Assembly: GCA_021208685.1 (NCBI GenBank)
Contig: JAJOJJ010000016.1
Location: 124,001 to 188,000, forward strand
DNA from: Saccharospirillaceae bacterium
GTDB lineage: Bacteria; Pseudomonadota; Gammaproteobacteria; Pseudomonadales; Oceanobacteraceae
DNA: 64,000 bases
Direction: 5' to 3'
A program made the position numbers and the translations under genes. Under the pieces are notes generated by a model. The model ran no database searches and was not told the DNA's origin. It worked only from the letters and a program-made list of their open reading frames with translations. This document shows, in pieces, positions 20,329 to 29,358 of the stretch (position 1 is its first letter; the number at the start of each line of letters is the position of its first letter).

Positions 20329-21720
20329 ATGATTAACAATAATTACACGCTTTACAAAATGGATATTTCCTACTTTTCAGGCAAGCTGGAAGCTTATCTT
20401 CGTTATAAAGAAATCCCGCACTCGGTTGTTGAGTGCGACAGTCTGAAAGTATTCCACAAAATAGGTCAGAGTACAGGCATACAAAAAGTTCCGGCTATTG
20501 AAATGTCAGATGGGAAGTGGTTGTTTGATACCACGCCAACCATTCAGTGGCTGGAAAAATCGAACCCGGATAACCCGGTTATACCAGCCGATCCGGCTTT
20601 AAAGTTTGTCACATTATTGATCGAAGACTACGGCGATGAGTGGCTGTGGCGTCCTGCTATGTGGTGGAGATGGGTGCCAAAAATCTCCCGGGCAACGATG
20701 GGGAGGCGCATTGTTAAGGTTTACTCAAAGCATTTTGCAATTCCTCTTGGATACTACTTTGGAAGAAGGCAGCTTAATGAATGGCTGTGGAATGATGGTG
20801 TAGACAAACACAACAGCAATGATGTACGTGATATGCTATTCCATGAATTAGCATTCCTTGAGCCACTGCTTGAAGATCAGCCTTACCTGATGGGCAGTCA
20901 TCCCAGCATTGCTGACTTTGGCTATTTTGGTCCGTTTTTCCGTCATTTTGGGAATGATCCGATTTCGGCAGAAGTCATCAGACGGCATGGTCCCAATACC
21001 TACGAGTGGCTTGCCCGTCTCTGGAATGCCCGAAAAAGTAAAATGAACGAAAACGTTGAGTGGCAGTGGCCTTCAGCTCCTTATTGGAAGCCGTTATTTA
21101 AACGTATTGCGTCAGATTACTTACCATATTTGCATCAAAACGCTGTTGCATTTAATAGCGGTAAAAAGACGTTTGATTATCATGGATGTCATTTCATGTT
21201 TAAGGCACCTCTGAATAATTCAGTGCCCGCTTCGGCTTACTGAAAACGTTCAGATCAAGGCGCCACGTTGAAGGCATAGCGGGTTACGCCAAAACGTGGC
21301 AACACCGAGCTGGACGTTTTCAGCAAGCCCCGAAGGGCGTGGGCTGCAGAGCGTTTTGACGGTGTTGTCGATTTCATAAAGGACTCGCCATTCATTTCAA
21401 TCGACGCCTTGTCAAAAGCACTCTGCAGCACTCACGCGAAGCTGTGCAGAATTATTCAGAGGTGCCTTAAGAAAACGGTCACAACAAATTACCGGGTCTG
21501 GTGCAGACAGGTGCTTCAGAAAGAATATTCTGGCCTGAATGATATTGACAGAAAAAGAGTGGATGAGCTCTTTGCCGATGTTGGCGGCCTGGGATCGCTG
21601 TTTGCTGATGGTGTTATTGATTCAGGGATGAGTGACCAATTTTCTATGCCGTTTGATCCTGAGCGCGTCACTAAAAAGATGAGTCTGTTCACCCGGTATT
21701 ATGGACAGCCAAGAAATTAG
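20329..21720 (+). pseudogene. Glutathione S-transferase-like protein gene interrupted by a 263-bp MITE-like element (intact reading frame now ends at 21243; original 3' part at 21471-21720)
   Basis: GST N-terminal fold (YTLYKMDISYFSGKLEAYLRYKEIPH...GIQKVPAIEMSDGKWLFDTTPTIQWLE). Deleting 21204-21470 restores one frame: ...CHFMF-KKTVTTNYRVWCRQVLQKEYSGL...RYYGQPRN*. Confidence 0.75.
21204..21466. mobile_element. MITE-like non-autonomous element, 263 bp, TIR GGCACCTCTGAATAATTC / GAATTATTCAGAGGTGCC, TSD TTAA
   Basis: Perfect 18-bp terminal inverted repeats flanked by TTAA at 21200-21203 and 21467-21470; no transposase inside; nested hairpins inside. Confidence 0.8.
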
Positions 21721-21734
21721 TTTCTGAGTGGTGA

Positions 21735-21896
21735 GCTACGCCCGGATGTCTTTGGGGAGCAAAAAATCTGACGGAATTTCGATGCCACAAAAGACATATG
21801 ATTGACGTCAATCAGCGTATTGAAGACCGAACTCTTCGGTACTTACGCGAAGTTGTTCGCGATGATTCCGGTGTGTACCAGAGCCTGTTCAATTAG
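21735..21896 (+). pseudogene. Possible relict 3' end of a coding sequence
   Basis: Open frame without good start: ...NLTEFRCHKRHMIDVNQRIEDRTLRYLREVVRDDSGVYQSLFN*; protein-like composition. Confidence 0.3.
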
Positions 21897-21974
21897 TGTC
21901 GACAGGCCCTAACAGGCCATAACATTAACAACCGTCATAATAATATTAATGATGCAGCAACAGAGGATTCGGTT

Positions 21975-22805
21975 ATGGATTGGTTTAAAGTATTACTTGC
22001 AGTTGTTCTGATTGCCGGTGTAGTTATCTGGTTAGGGCTGCCTTGGGTCCTGCATGTAATGGGGCTTCATCCAAGCTACGATATGCCACACTTCGATCTC
22101 AGGGGGAAACGCGCACTGGTGATTACTACCAGTCATTCGCAGCTTGGGGATACCGGAAAGGCAACCGGTGTCTTTGGTTCAGAAATGACCGTTCCATATT
22201 ATGCCTTTCTGGATGCTGGCATGTCGGTTGATATTGCTTCCATAAAAGGAGGAGAAATACCTGTGGAACCTTTTTCAATGGGATGGCCATTGGCTACGCC
22301 TGAAGATAAGCGTTTCAGGAAAGATCGAGAAGCGATGGCGAAGTTAAAGAACTCGGTTCCTGTCAGCCAGATTAATCCAGCTGATTACGATGTTTACTAC
22401 ATGGCAGGCGGATGGGGCGCGGCCTATGATTTGGCGCAGTCTGAAGCATTAGCGGATCTGATTACGAGAGCTAATGAACACGGGAAAATACTGGGCTCAG
22501 TGTGCCACGGTGCGCTGGGTCTGGTTAGTGCAAAAAATACGGATGGACGACCTCTTATTGAGGGGCGAAAAGTCACGGGTGTTACTAACCGTCAGATTAA
22601 ACAACTGGGTATTGAAGTGACACCCAAACATCCTGAGACCGAAATGCGTAAGTCAGGTGCGATCTTTGAATCCAGAACTTCCGGGATTGAGATGTTCGCA
22701 ACGCATGTGGTTGTGGATGGTAATATCATAACTGGCCAGAATCAGAACAGTGGTTATGAGACATCTCACCGCATTCTGGAAGCGGTCAATAAAATTGCTG
22801 ATTAG
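21975..22805 (+). CDS. DJ-1/PfpI family protein with N-terminal TM anchor
   Basis: ALVITTSHSQ...TGVFGSEMTVPYYAFLDAGMSVDIASIKGG, nucleophile-elbow GSVCHGALGL; N-terminal WFKVLLAVVLIAGVVIWLGLPWVL. Confidence 0.88.
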   Translation: MDWFKVLLAVVLIAGVVIWLGLPWVLHVMGLHPSYDMPHFDLRGKRALVITTSHSQLGDTGKATGVFGSEMTVPYYAFLDAGMSVDIASIKGGEIPVEPFSMGWPLATPEDKRFRKDREAMAKLKNSVPVSQINPADYDVYYMAGGWGAAYDLAQSEALADLITRANEHGKILGSVCHGALGLVSAKNTDGRPLIEGRKVTGVTNRQIKQLGIEVTPKHPETEMRKSGAIFESRTSGIEMFATHVVVDGNIITGQNQNSGYETSHRILEAVNKIAD

Positions 22806-22815
22806 AGCTATCTTT

Positions 22816-23742
22816 ATGAGAATGTTTACGCCGGGTTTTTATCTGGTTTTTCTTGCATCTTTACTGGCTTTTTCTTCTTTAGCTTATGTCGCCTACTTGC
22901 TTATTTCACCATCGGATACTGATGCGGATTGTCATTTTCCGGAAAAGAACATCGGTGGCTTTGTGACGATTGATGGTGGTGGATTTTTAAAGTCAGATAA
23001 AGGTATTTATCCGGAAGAAGGTTCACCGGCAAAGACGTTTGTATCGCCATTTCTGTTGCAAATTCATGAAGTTACGAATAGCCAGTTTGCAGCGTTTGTT
23101 GACGATACAGGGTACGTAACAGATGCAGAAAAAATGGATGGTTCTGCTTTGTTTGTTAATACGGAAACGCCATGGCTGGCTTCATCCTGGTGGAAAATGG
23201 ATAAAGGTGCTACATGGAAAACTCCGTATGGCATAGGCAGTGATCTTGCCGGGAGAGAATTGTATCCTGTTGTTCACGTTACCCTTAATGACGCAAGAGC
23301 CTATGCTGAATGGGCTGGCGGGCGAATTCCGAATGAAACTGAATGGGAGTATGCTGCGAGCCTGGGGTTGTTTGACCCTGCGGATCCGGAGTCCGGTGTC
23401 CGTTCAACGGATGGAACGCCACGTGCAAACGTATGGAATGGAACGTTTCCTGTAAGCAACACGGAGGAAGACGGATTTTCCGGACTGGCACCAATTGGCT
23501 GCTACGAAAAAAGCTTAGTTGGGGCTTACGATATGATTGGCAATGTCTGGGAATGGACGGAGAGCCGTTTTGGTAATGCTAAGCCTTTGTTCACGATTAA
23601 GGGTGGATCTTATTTGTGTGGTTCAAACTTTTGTCGTCGCTATCGTGCCGCTGCCCGGCAAGGGATGGAACAGGATCTGAGTACAGCTCACATCGGATTC
23701 CGGATTGTGAAAGATATTCAGGATAGAAATTCTGAGCGCTGA
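22816..23742 (+). CDS. Formylglycine-generating enzyme/SUMF1 family (sulfatase-maturating), N-terminal signal anchor
   Basis: FLLQIHEVTNSQFAAFVDDTGYVTDAE, GAYDMIGNVWEWTESRF, KGGSYLCGSNFCRRYRAAARQGMEQDLSTAHIGFRIV (both active-site Cys). Confidence 0.9.
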   Translation: MRMFTPGFYLVFLASLLAFSSLAYVAYLLISPSDTDADCHFPEKNIGGFVTIDGGGFLKSDKGIYPEEGSPAKTFVSPFLLQIHEVTNSQFAAFVDDTGYVTDAEKMDGSALFVNTETPWLASSWWKMDKGATWKTPYGIGSDLAGRELYPVVHVTLNDARAYAEWAGGRIPNETEWEYAASLGLFDPADPESGVRSTDGTPRANVWNGTFPVSNTEEDGFSGLAPIGCYEKSLVGAYDMIGNVWEWTESRFGNAKPLFTIKGGSYLCGSNFCRRYRAAARQGMEQDLSTAHIGFRIVKDIQDRNSER

Positions 23743-23813
23743 TTTCTGGATTTTTACGATTTCCGTTATTTTCGGTCATCCGGTATGTTTTTTTAAAAAT
23801 AGGAAGTCATCTG

Positions 23814-25172
23814 ATGAGTCAGGTAAGTAAACAAAAAGGTGCATCCAACAGTAATCCATCTTCCCTGAGACGCTGGTTTATTTCCTTTTTATTGCGTCGG
23901 GCAAGTGACGAGGTAAGGCTCCAAAAGCTAAGAGGTACAAGGGAGTCTAAGCGTAAAGCTGAAGGAAGATCGCATGTTGTTGAGTACTTCCATCAGGTTG
24001 ATGATGCATATTCACATTTAACGCTTCAGATCATCAAAAAGCTGAAGGAAAAGTATTCTGTAAATATCATCGTTAACCTGGTTCCGGGTCTTCGTGATGA
24101 TAACTTCCCTGAACCGGATTTGTGGTCGGAGGTGTCGAGAAAGGATGCTGCTGATATTGCGCCCTATTTTGCTTTATCGTTTCCGGAGTGCCCCATAAAA
24201 CCAGATGAAGATATGGTGCTGTTGGCAACAAAAGTTCTGTGCGCTCTGTCATCCGATCAGTTTTTCGACATCGGCTTTACTGTAAGTGATCATTTATGGA
24301 AAGGTGATTACGACGGTATCAGAAATATTGCCGATCAATACGGTGTCTCATCGGATTCAGAAATCGCTTCGGCGTTGGAAAGGGGACAGAAACGTCGTGC
24401 TGAACTGGGGCATTATGGCAGTGCAAATCTGTGGTATGAGGGCGAATGGTATTGGAAGCCTGACAGGATTTATCATCTCGAAGAACGTTTACTGTCACTT
24501 GGAGTCTCGAAAGGTAGCGATCAGACACTTATTGCACCAAGAGCAGTAATTCCATCTCAATTCAGTGAATCTGCTAAGAATCTGACGCTTGAATATTACG
24601 TATCCCTGCGAAGCCCATATACAGCCGTTTCCTGGCATCCAACCCTTAAGTTAGCAAAAGACAGCGGTATTCATCTTAGCGTACGCCCTGTACTGCCAAT
24701 GGTGATGCGTGGTGTACCTGCAACCTTTCAGAAGGGCATGTACATCTGGTTTGATGCTGCACGTGAAGCCAGAGCCATGGGGCTGGATTATGGTAATTTT
24801 TATGATCCGATTGGTAGGCCTGTTATGCGTGGATACAGCCTTTACATGTGGGCAATGTCTCAGAATAAGGGCGAATCGGTGATCGAAGCGTTCCTGAAGG
24901 CGGCGTTCAGTCAAGGTATTAATACAAATACTCAATCGGGCATCCGGAAGGTTGTGGAAGATGCAGGACTCGATTGGCATGAAGCCAAACAACATCTGGA
25001 TGATGACACGTGCTTATCGTTACTCGAAGACAATCGCAAGAGCATGTATGGCTTCGGTAATTGGGGAGTACCGAGTTATCGCTTACTTGACGCTGAAGGC
25101 CGTGAGCTGTTGGGCGTTTGGGGTCAGGACAGGTTGTGGCTGGTCGCTCAGAAAATACTGGAAAACAGCTGA
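23814..25172 (+). CDS. DsbA/2-hydroxychromene-2-carboxylate isomerase-like thioredoxin-fold protein
   Basis: LEYYVSLRSPYTAVSW...RPVLPMVMRGVP...FLKAAFSQGINTNTQSGIRKVVEDAGLDW...GNWGVPSYRLLDAEGRELLGVWGQDRL. Confidence 0.75.
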   Translation: MSQVSKQKGASNSNPSSLRRWFISFLLRRASDEVRLQKLRGTRESKRKAEGRSHVVEYFHQVDDAYSHLTLQIIKKLKEKYSVNIIVNLVPGLRDDNFPEPDLWSEVSRKDAADIAPYFALSFPECPIKPDEDMVLLATKVLCALSSDQFFDIGFTVSDHLWKGDYDGIRNIADQYGVSSDSEIASALERGQKRRAELGHYGSANLWYEGEWYWKPDRIYHLEERLLSLGVSKGSDQTLIAPRAVIPSQFSESAKNLTLEYYVSLRSPYTAVSWHPTLKLAKDSGIHLSVRPVLPMVMRGVPATFQKGMYIWFDAAREARAMGLDYGNFYDPIGRPVMRGYSLYMWAMSQNKGESVIEAFLKAAFSQGINTNTQSGIRKVVEDAGLDWHEAKQHLDDDTCLSLLEDNRKSMYGFGNWGVPSYRLLDAEGRELLGVWGQDRLWLVAQKILENS

Positions 25173-25212
25173 CAACCTGATCAGCGGATCTATTCAGGGC
25201 CTGCGACACTGA

Positions 25213-26160
25213 TTAAACAGGCCCGGTGTCATTTTCATCATCCGGTGGCAATACCACCATTGCCAGAAATCGCTCATTTTTCAGCAGACTTTCGAAGCTT
25301 GTGTCGCGGCCTGCCTGTAGGCGCAGGGAATCGGCTTTGCCGATGGCGCTTTGCAGGTCGCGCAGCGCTTCTTCTGCTGCGCCACTCTCCGCGTGGGCAC
25401 AGGCGCGCTGATACAGTGCGTGGCTGTTTTCCGGGTCAACTTCCAGAGCGCGGTTGGCAAGGCTGGTAGCCCATTGTGCCTGACCGAGTAATAACGCGGC
25501 ATCGGCTTTGTAAGTCAGGGCTTCAACGTCGTCCGGGCGCAGTTGCAGAATCTGATCGTAAATGGCGATTTTGCTCTGCGGTGTATTTTCCTGTGAGGCT
25601 TTCAGCCACAGGGAATGTATTTCGTTGGTCAGCTCAATTTCTTCCTGCGCCTGGGCAATATGACGCGATTTTCGGTGCAGTTCGTCTTCGAGTTTATCCA
25701 GACGTTTTTCATAGCTGGCGGTGATGCGGCGGATTTCATCGTTGGCAAAGGCGCCGACCCGTTCTTTGATATCACGTAATGAATTCCAGCCAATTAATAC
25801 CAGCAGTGTTGATGCACCGGCAATTAAGTAGAAAAAATAGGTGACGGTATCGGTCGCGTAGGTCAGCGCTTTGCTGGCGACATCGAGCTCTTTATCGACG
25901 ATTTTTTCCGTCAGTTCGACCCGCGCATCGGCAACCTGCTGGCGCAGGTTTTTAACCTCATCGAGCAGATAGCGCTCGGTAAAGGCGCTGTACAGTGGCG
26001 CCTGCAGTTGTTCAATCGTCTGCCCGGCTTTCTGATCGTTCCGGGCCTGCTGTTCATTGCTGTCAATGCTCTGTGCAGCCGCTGGCATGGTGAGGGTTGC
26101 ACAGAAGGCACTGATGCTCAGGAATGACGTCAGATTCAGGCGCTTTTCTGGTCTGGCCAT
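25213..26160 (-). CDS. Membrane TPR-repeat protein
   Basis: Signal-like N-terminus, TM helix TVTYFFYLIAGASTLLVLIGW, TPR-like AIYDQILQLRPDDVEALTYKADAALLLGQ...ALEVDPENSHALYQRACAHAES. Confidence 0.7.
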   Translation of the reverse strand: MARPEKRLNLTSFLSISAFCATLTMPAAAQSIDSNEQQARNDQKAGQTIEQLQAPLYSAFTERYLLDEVKNLRQQVADARVELTEKIVDKELDVASKALTYATDTVTYFFYLIAGASTLLVLIGWNSLRDIKERVGAFANDEIRRITASYEKRLDKLEDELHRKSRHIAQAQEEIELTNEIHSLWLKASQENTPQSKIAIYDQILQLRPDDVEALTYKADAALLLGQAQWATSLANRALEVDPENSHALYQRACAHAESGAAEEALRDLQSAIGKADSLRLQAGRDTSFESLLKNERFLAMVVLPPDDENDTGPV

Positions 26161-27587
26161 GTATCAGATTGCTCAATCAGTTTAGAGTGAAGTGCTTTTA
26201 CGGCACTGGCGTAGTCGTTATCACTGACCAGAAACATGATGTCCACCTGACGCATGGCCTGATGCACGGAGCGGATATTCACCCCAGCCTCGGATAAGGC
26301 TCCGGCGGCTTGTTGCAGCAATCCGGTAATGTTCATGTCGCTGCCGATGGCGCTGACCATGGCCAGTTTTTCTACTCGGATATCGGCCTGCGGATAGGCG
26401 TGCTGCACGCGTTCCATCAGCCAGTTAATGCGGCGTTTATTGCCTTTTAAATAAAAGGTGACGGTGTTGGCGTTAAAGTCTTTGGTCAGTACCCGGACGC
26501 CGGATTCCAATACCAGATCATTCATACGCTGACTGTAAGACGGATCGCCGACCATGTCCTGATCAAAAATTTCCAGTGCCCAGACATTGCGGGTTCCGGC
26601 AATGATTTCCACTTTGGGCGTGCTGCTGCAGTAGTCGCTGTGAATGACCGTGCCACTGTGTTCCGGCTCAAAGGTATTTTTGATGCGCAGCAGAATATTC
26701 TGTTTGCGCAGCCCGGCTGCTGCACGGGGATGGATGGCTTCCATGCCGAGATTGGCCAGCTGATCGGCAACATCGTAGTTGGTCTGGCCAATCGGATGCA
26801 CTTTACCATTGCCGACCAGCAGGGGATCGGCGGTGCTTAAATGGTATTCCTTATGAATGACCGCTTCGCGCGCGCCGGTAAGCGTGGCAATTTTGCTGAA
26901 GGTCATTTCGCTGTAGCCCCGGTCAAAGGTGCGCATCAGGCCTTCGCGGCACTGGGTATAACCGGTGACGATGGGCATTTCTGTGCTCGTATCGACATCG
27001 CTGAAGGCCTGAGTGATGTGCTCATCAAGGCTCAGTTGTTCATCAGAACGCCAGTTGGTGAGATCAATAAAGCGTGCGTTCACATCGTGGCTGCGCAGCA
27101 GTTGCACGGCGTTAAAGGCACTGTGAGCTTCCCCCAGAGCACTGAGCATTTCGCGTACCCGGTGAAGATGATCATTCAGCTGGAAGTGGCCGAAGCTGCA
27201 CACGGCTTCAAGGTGTTTCAGGCATTCCCGCACATCCTGAATGCGTTGCTGAATAAACTGATCGGCGCGTTTCTGCATCATGCTGTCGTGCGCAAACATC
27301 TCAGTGTTGATGGCCAGCATGCTGTTCAGTACGTCCTGCAGTTTGTCTTGCCACGGACGATTTTCGTCCATTTCGGCAAACAGGGCATACACGCCGGGTT
27401 CGCCGCTTTTTTTATGTTCGAGCAGCCCATTGGTGATTCCGGCGTAAGCAGAAACCACAAATACACGCTGGTACAGGGTTTCGCCCAGCGTCCGGTGCCG
27501 GTATGGGCGCAGCCAGATATTGTGCAGAACATCCTGATACTGACTCATTGATGTGCCGCCGATTTTTTCTACCGTATGCAGAGTCAT
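26136..27587 (-). CDS. ask: Aspartate kinase (ectoine-cluster type)
   Basis: N-terminal HTVEKIGGTSM, ACT-like C-terminus (VSAIGSDMNITGLLQQAAGALSEAGVNIRSVHQ); last gene of ectABC-ask. Confidence 0.9.
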   Translation of the reverse strand: MTLHTVEKIGGTSMSQYQDVLHNIWLRPYRHRTLGETLYQRVFVVSAYAGITNGLLEHKKSGEPGVYALFAEMDENRPWQDKLQDVLNSMLAINTEMFAHDSMMQKRADQFIQQRIQDVRECLKHLEAVCSFGHFQLNDHLHRVREMLSALGEAHSAFNAVQLLRSHDVNARFIDLTNWRSDEQLSLDEHITQAFSDVDTSTEMPIVTGYTQCREGLMRTFDRGYSEMTFSKIATLTGAREAVIHKEYHLSTADPLLVGNGKVHPIGQTNYDVADQLANLGMEAIHPRAAAGLRKQNILLRIKNTFEPEHSGTVIHSDYCSSTPKVEIIAGTRNVWALEIFDQDMVGDPSYSQRMNDLVLESGVRVLTKDFNANTVTFYLKGNKRRINWLMERVQHAYPQADIRVEKLAMVSAIGSDMNITGLLQQAAGALSEAGVNIRSVHQAMRQVDIMFLVSDNDYASAVKALHSKLIEQSDTWPDQKSA

Positions 27588-27609
27588 GGGGTCTCCTTTC
27601 TGGGTCAGT

Positions 27610-28011
27610 TCAGGCGTTCAGAGGGGCGGCATCCAGTGCATAAACACCGTCTTTGTCGTGCACCTCGTTGCCGATAAGTGGTGGATTAAAGACACAGGCC
27701 ATCTGCATATCGCTGAAACCACGCAGCAGGTGCTGATCGTGCTTGTCGAGCACATACAGTGTGCCGGGCCTGATCGGATATACCTTGCCGTCTGCGGTGG
27801 TTTCGATTTCGCCTTCGCCGCTGATGCAGTACACCGATTCAAGATGATTCTGATACCAGATGGGCGTTTCGGTACCGGCCAGGATGGTTGTGATGTGAAA
27901 AGAAAAGCCCATACGGTCTTCTTTCAGCAGCATGCGTACACTTTTCCAGTTACCGCCGTTGATATTGCGTGAGGAGTTTTCGCATTCTTCCAGTGTTCTT
28001 ACGATCATCAT
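27610..28011 (-). CDS. ectC: L-ectoine synthase
   Basis: [42 protein letters not shown]...[15 protein letters not shown]. Confidence 0.97.
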   Translation of the reverse strand: MMIVRTLEECENSSRNINGGNWKSVRMLLKEDRMGFSFHITTILAGTETPIWYQNHLESVYCISGEGEIETTADGKVYPIRPGTLYVLDKHDQHLLRGFSDMQMACVFNPPLIGNEVHDKDGVYALDAAPLNA

Positions 28012-28085
28012 TTTTTACCCGTATCGGTTAAATAAACCGCCTGCCGGATTTCCCGGCGGCAGGCGATTCTTTCAGGCGAGCGCGC

Positions 28086-29351
28086 TCAGGACGCTTTGGA
28101 GATTTGTTCGGCCATCACATCGCCGATGCACCCGGCAAGAATGCCAAGGCCGGCTTTCAGGGTGTCTTCTCCGATGGTCAGCGGCGTCAGGATTTTTACC
28201 ACCTGGCCGTCGGAGCCACTGGTTTCAATAATCAGGCCGCGTCTGAACGCCAGCTCGGTAATACGGCTGGCAACCTGACCATTCACGCATTCCAGACCCT
28301 GCATCATGCCGCGCCCTTTGTGCTTCATCTGGCCACCGTGTTCAGCCTGAATTTCTTTCAGGCGGCTGCGGATCAGCTGCGCTTTTTTCGTCACGCTCTG
28401 GCTGAAACGGTCATCAGCCCAGTAGGTTTCCAGCGCCATGCGGGCGGTAATAAAGGCATGGTTATTACCACGGAAGGTACCGTTGTGCTCGCCTGGCTTC
28501 CAGGTATCGAGTTTTTCTTTCAAAAGCACAATCGCCATTGGCAGGCCGTAGCCGCTGAGGGATTTGGAGAGGGTAATAATGTCCGGCTCGATACCGAATT
28601 CTTCAAAGCTGAAGAAGGTACCGCTGCGACCACAACCGGCCTGAATGTCATCGACAATCAGCAGCATGTTGTAGCGCTTACACAACGCCTGCAGGCCCAG
28701 CATCCAGGCGGCAGAAGCACTGTTCAGCCCGCCTTCGCCCTGAATGCACTCAACGATCACGGCCGCCGGGTGGCCCAGACCTGAAGAGCCATCCTGTAAC
28801 GCTTTCTCAAAATAGTGCAGCGTATTGAAATCGCCGAGGTAACCGTCGTACGGCATAAACTGCACACCCGGCAGCGGCATGCCGATGGCGTTTTTGTAGT
28901 ACTGATTGGCGGTTACCGCCGCCGCGCCCTGAGTGACCCCGTGAAAACCATTGGTGAACGACACAATGGTCTGGCGGCCAGTATTTTTGCGCACAATTTT
29001 CAGTGCCGCTTCCACCGCATTGGTGCCGGTCGGGCCGGTAAACTGCACCTTATATTTCATGTTACGCGGCTTAAGGATGCGCTCGTTAAAGCTTTGCAGA
29101 AACGCCGTTTTAGCCTCGGTATGCATGTCCAGACCATGGGTGATGTTGTCTGACCCGATGTATTCCAGCAGAGCTTTCTTAAACACAGGGTTGTTGTGGC
29201 CGTAGTTCAGCGTACCGGCGCCACCGAGGAAGTCGATGTATTCATGGCCTTCGTTGTCCGTAAGGATGGCGTTCTGTGCCCGGGTGAATGTCACCGGAAA
29301 AGAGCGGCAGTAGCCACGCACGTTGGATTCGAGTTCGTGATAAATATCCAT
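28086..29351 (-). CDS. ectB: Diaminobutyrate-2-oxoglutarate transaminase
   Basis: MDIYHELESNVRGYCRSFPVTFTRA...IVDDIQAGCGRSGTFFSFE...SLSGYGLPMA. Confidence 0.97.
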   Translation of the reverse strand: MDIYHELESNVRGYCRSFPVTFTRAQNAILTDNEGHEYIDFLGGAGTLNYGHNNPVFKKALLEYIGSDNITHGLDMHTEAKTAFLQSFNERILKPRNMKYKVQFTGPTGTNAVEAALKIVRKNTGRQTIVSFTNGFHGVTQGAAAVTANQYYKNAIGMPLPGVQFMPYDGYLGDFNTLHYFEKALQDGSSGLGHPAAVIVECIQGEGGLNSASAAWMLGLQALCKRYNMLLIVDDIQAGCGRSGTFFSFEEFGIEPDIITLSKSLSGYGLPMAIVLLKEKLDTWKPGEHNGTFRGNNHAFITARMALETYWADDRFSQSVTKKAQLIRSRLKEIQAEHGGQMKHKGRGMMQGLECVNGQVASRITELAFRRGLIIETSGSDGQVVKILTPLTIGEDTLKAGLGILAGCIGDVMAEQISKAS

Positions 29352-29358
29352 GGTGTTT

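Noticed and set aside
21204-21466. piggyBac-like element because of the TTAA target
   Set aside because: TTAA alone is weak evidence; an IS5-group YTAR target is more plausible in a bacterium and no transposase is present to decide
21409-21720. 103-aa ORF as an independent gene
   Set aside because: Its first 20 codons lie in the MITE-like element; the rest continues the frame of the upstream GST-like gene
26841-27551. 236-aa plus-strand ORF opposite ask
   Set aside because: Antisense shadow of the aspartate kinase gene
28104-28784. 226-aa plus-strand ORF opposite ectB
   Set aside because: Antisense shadow of ectB
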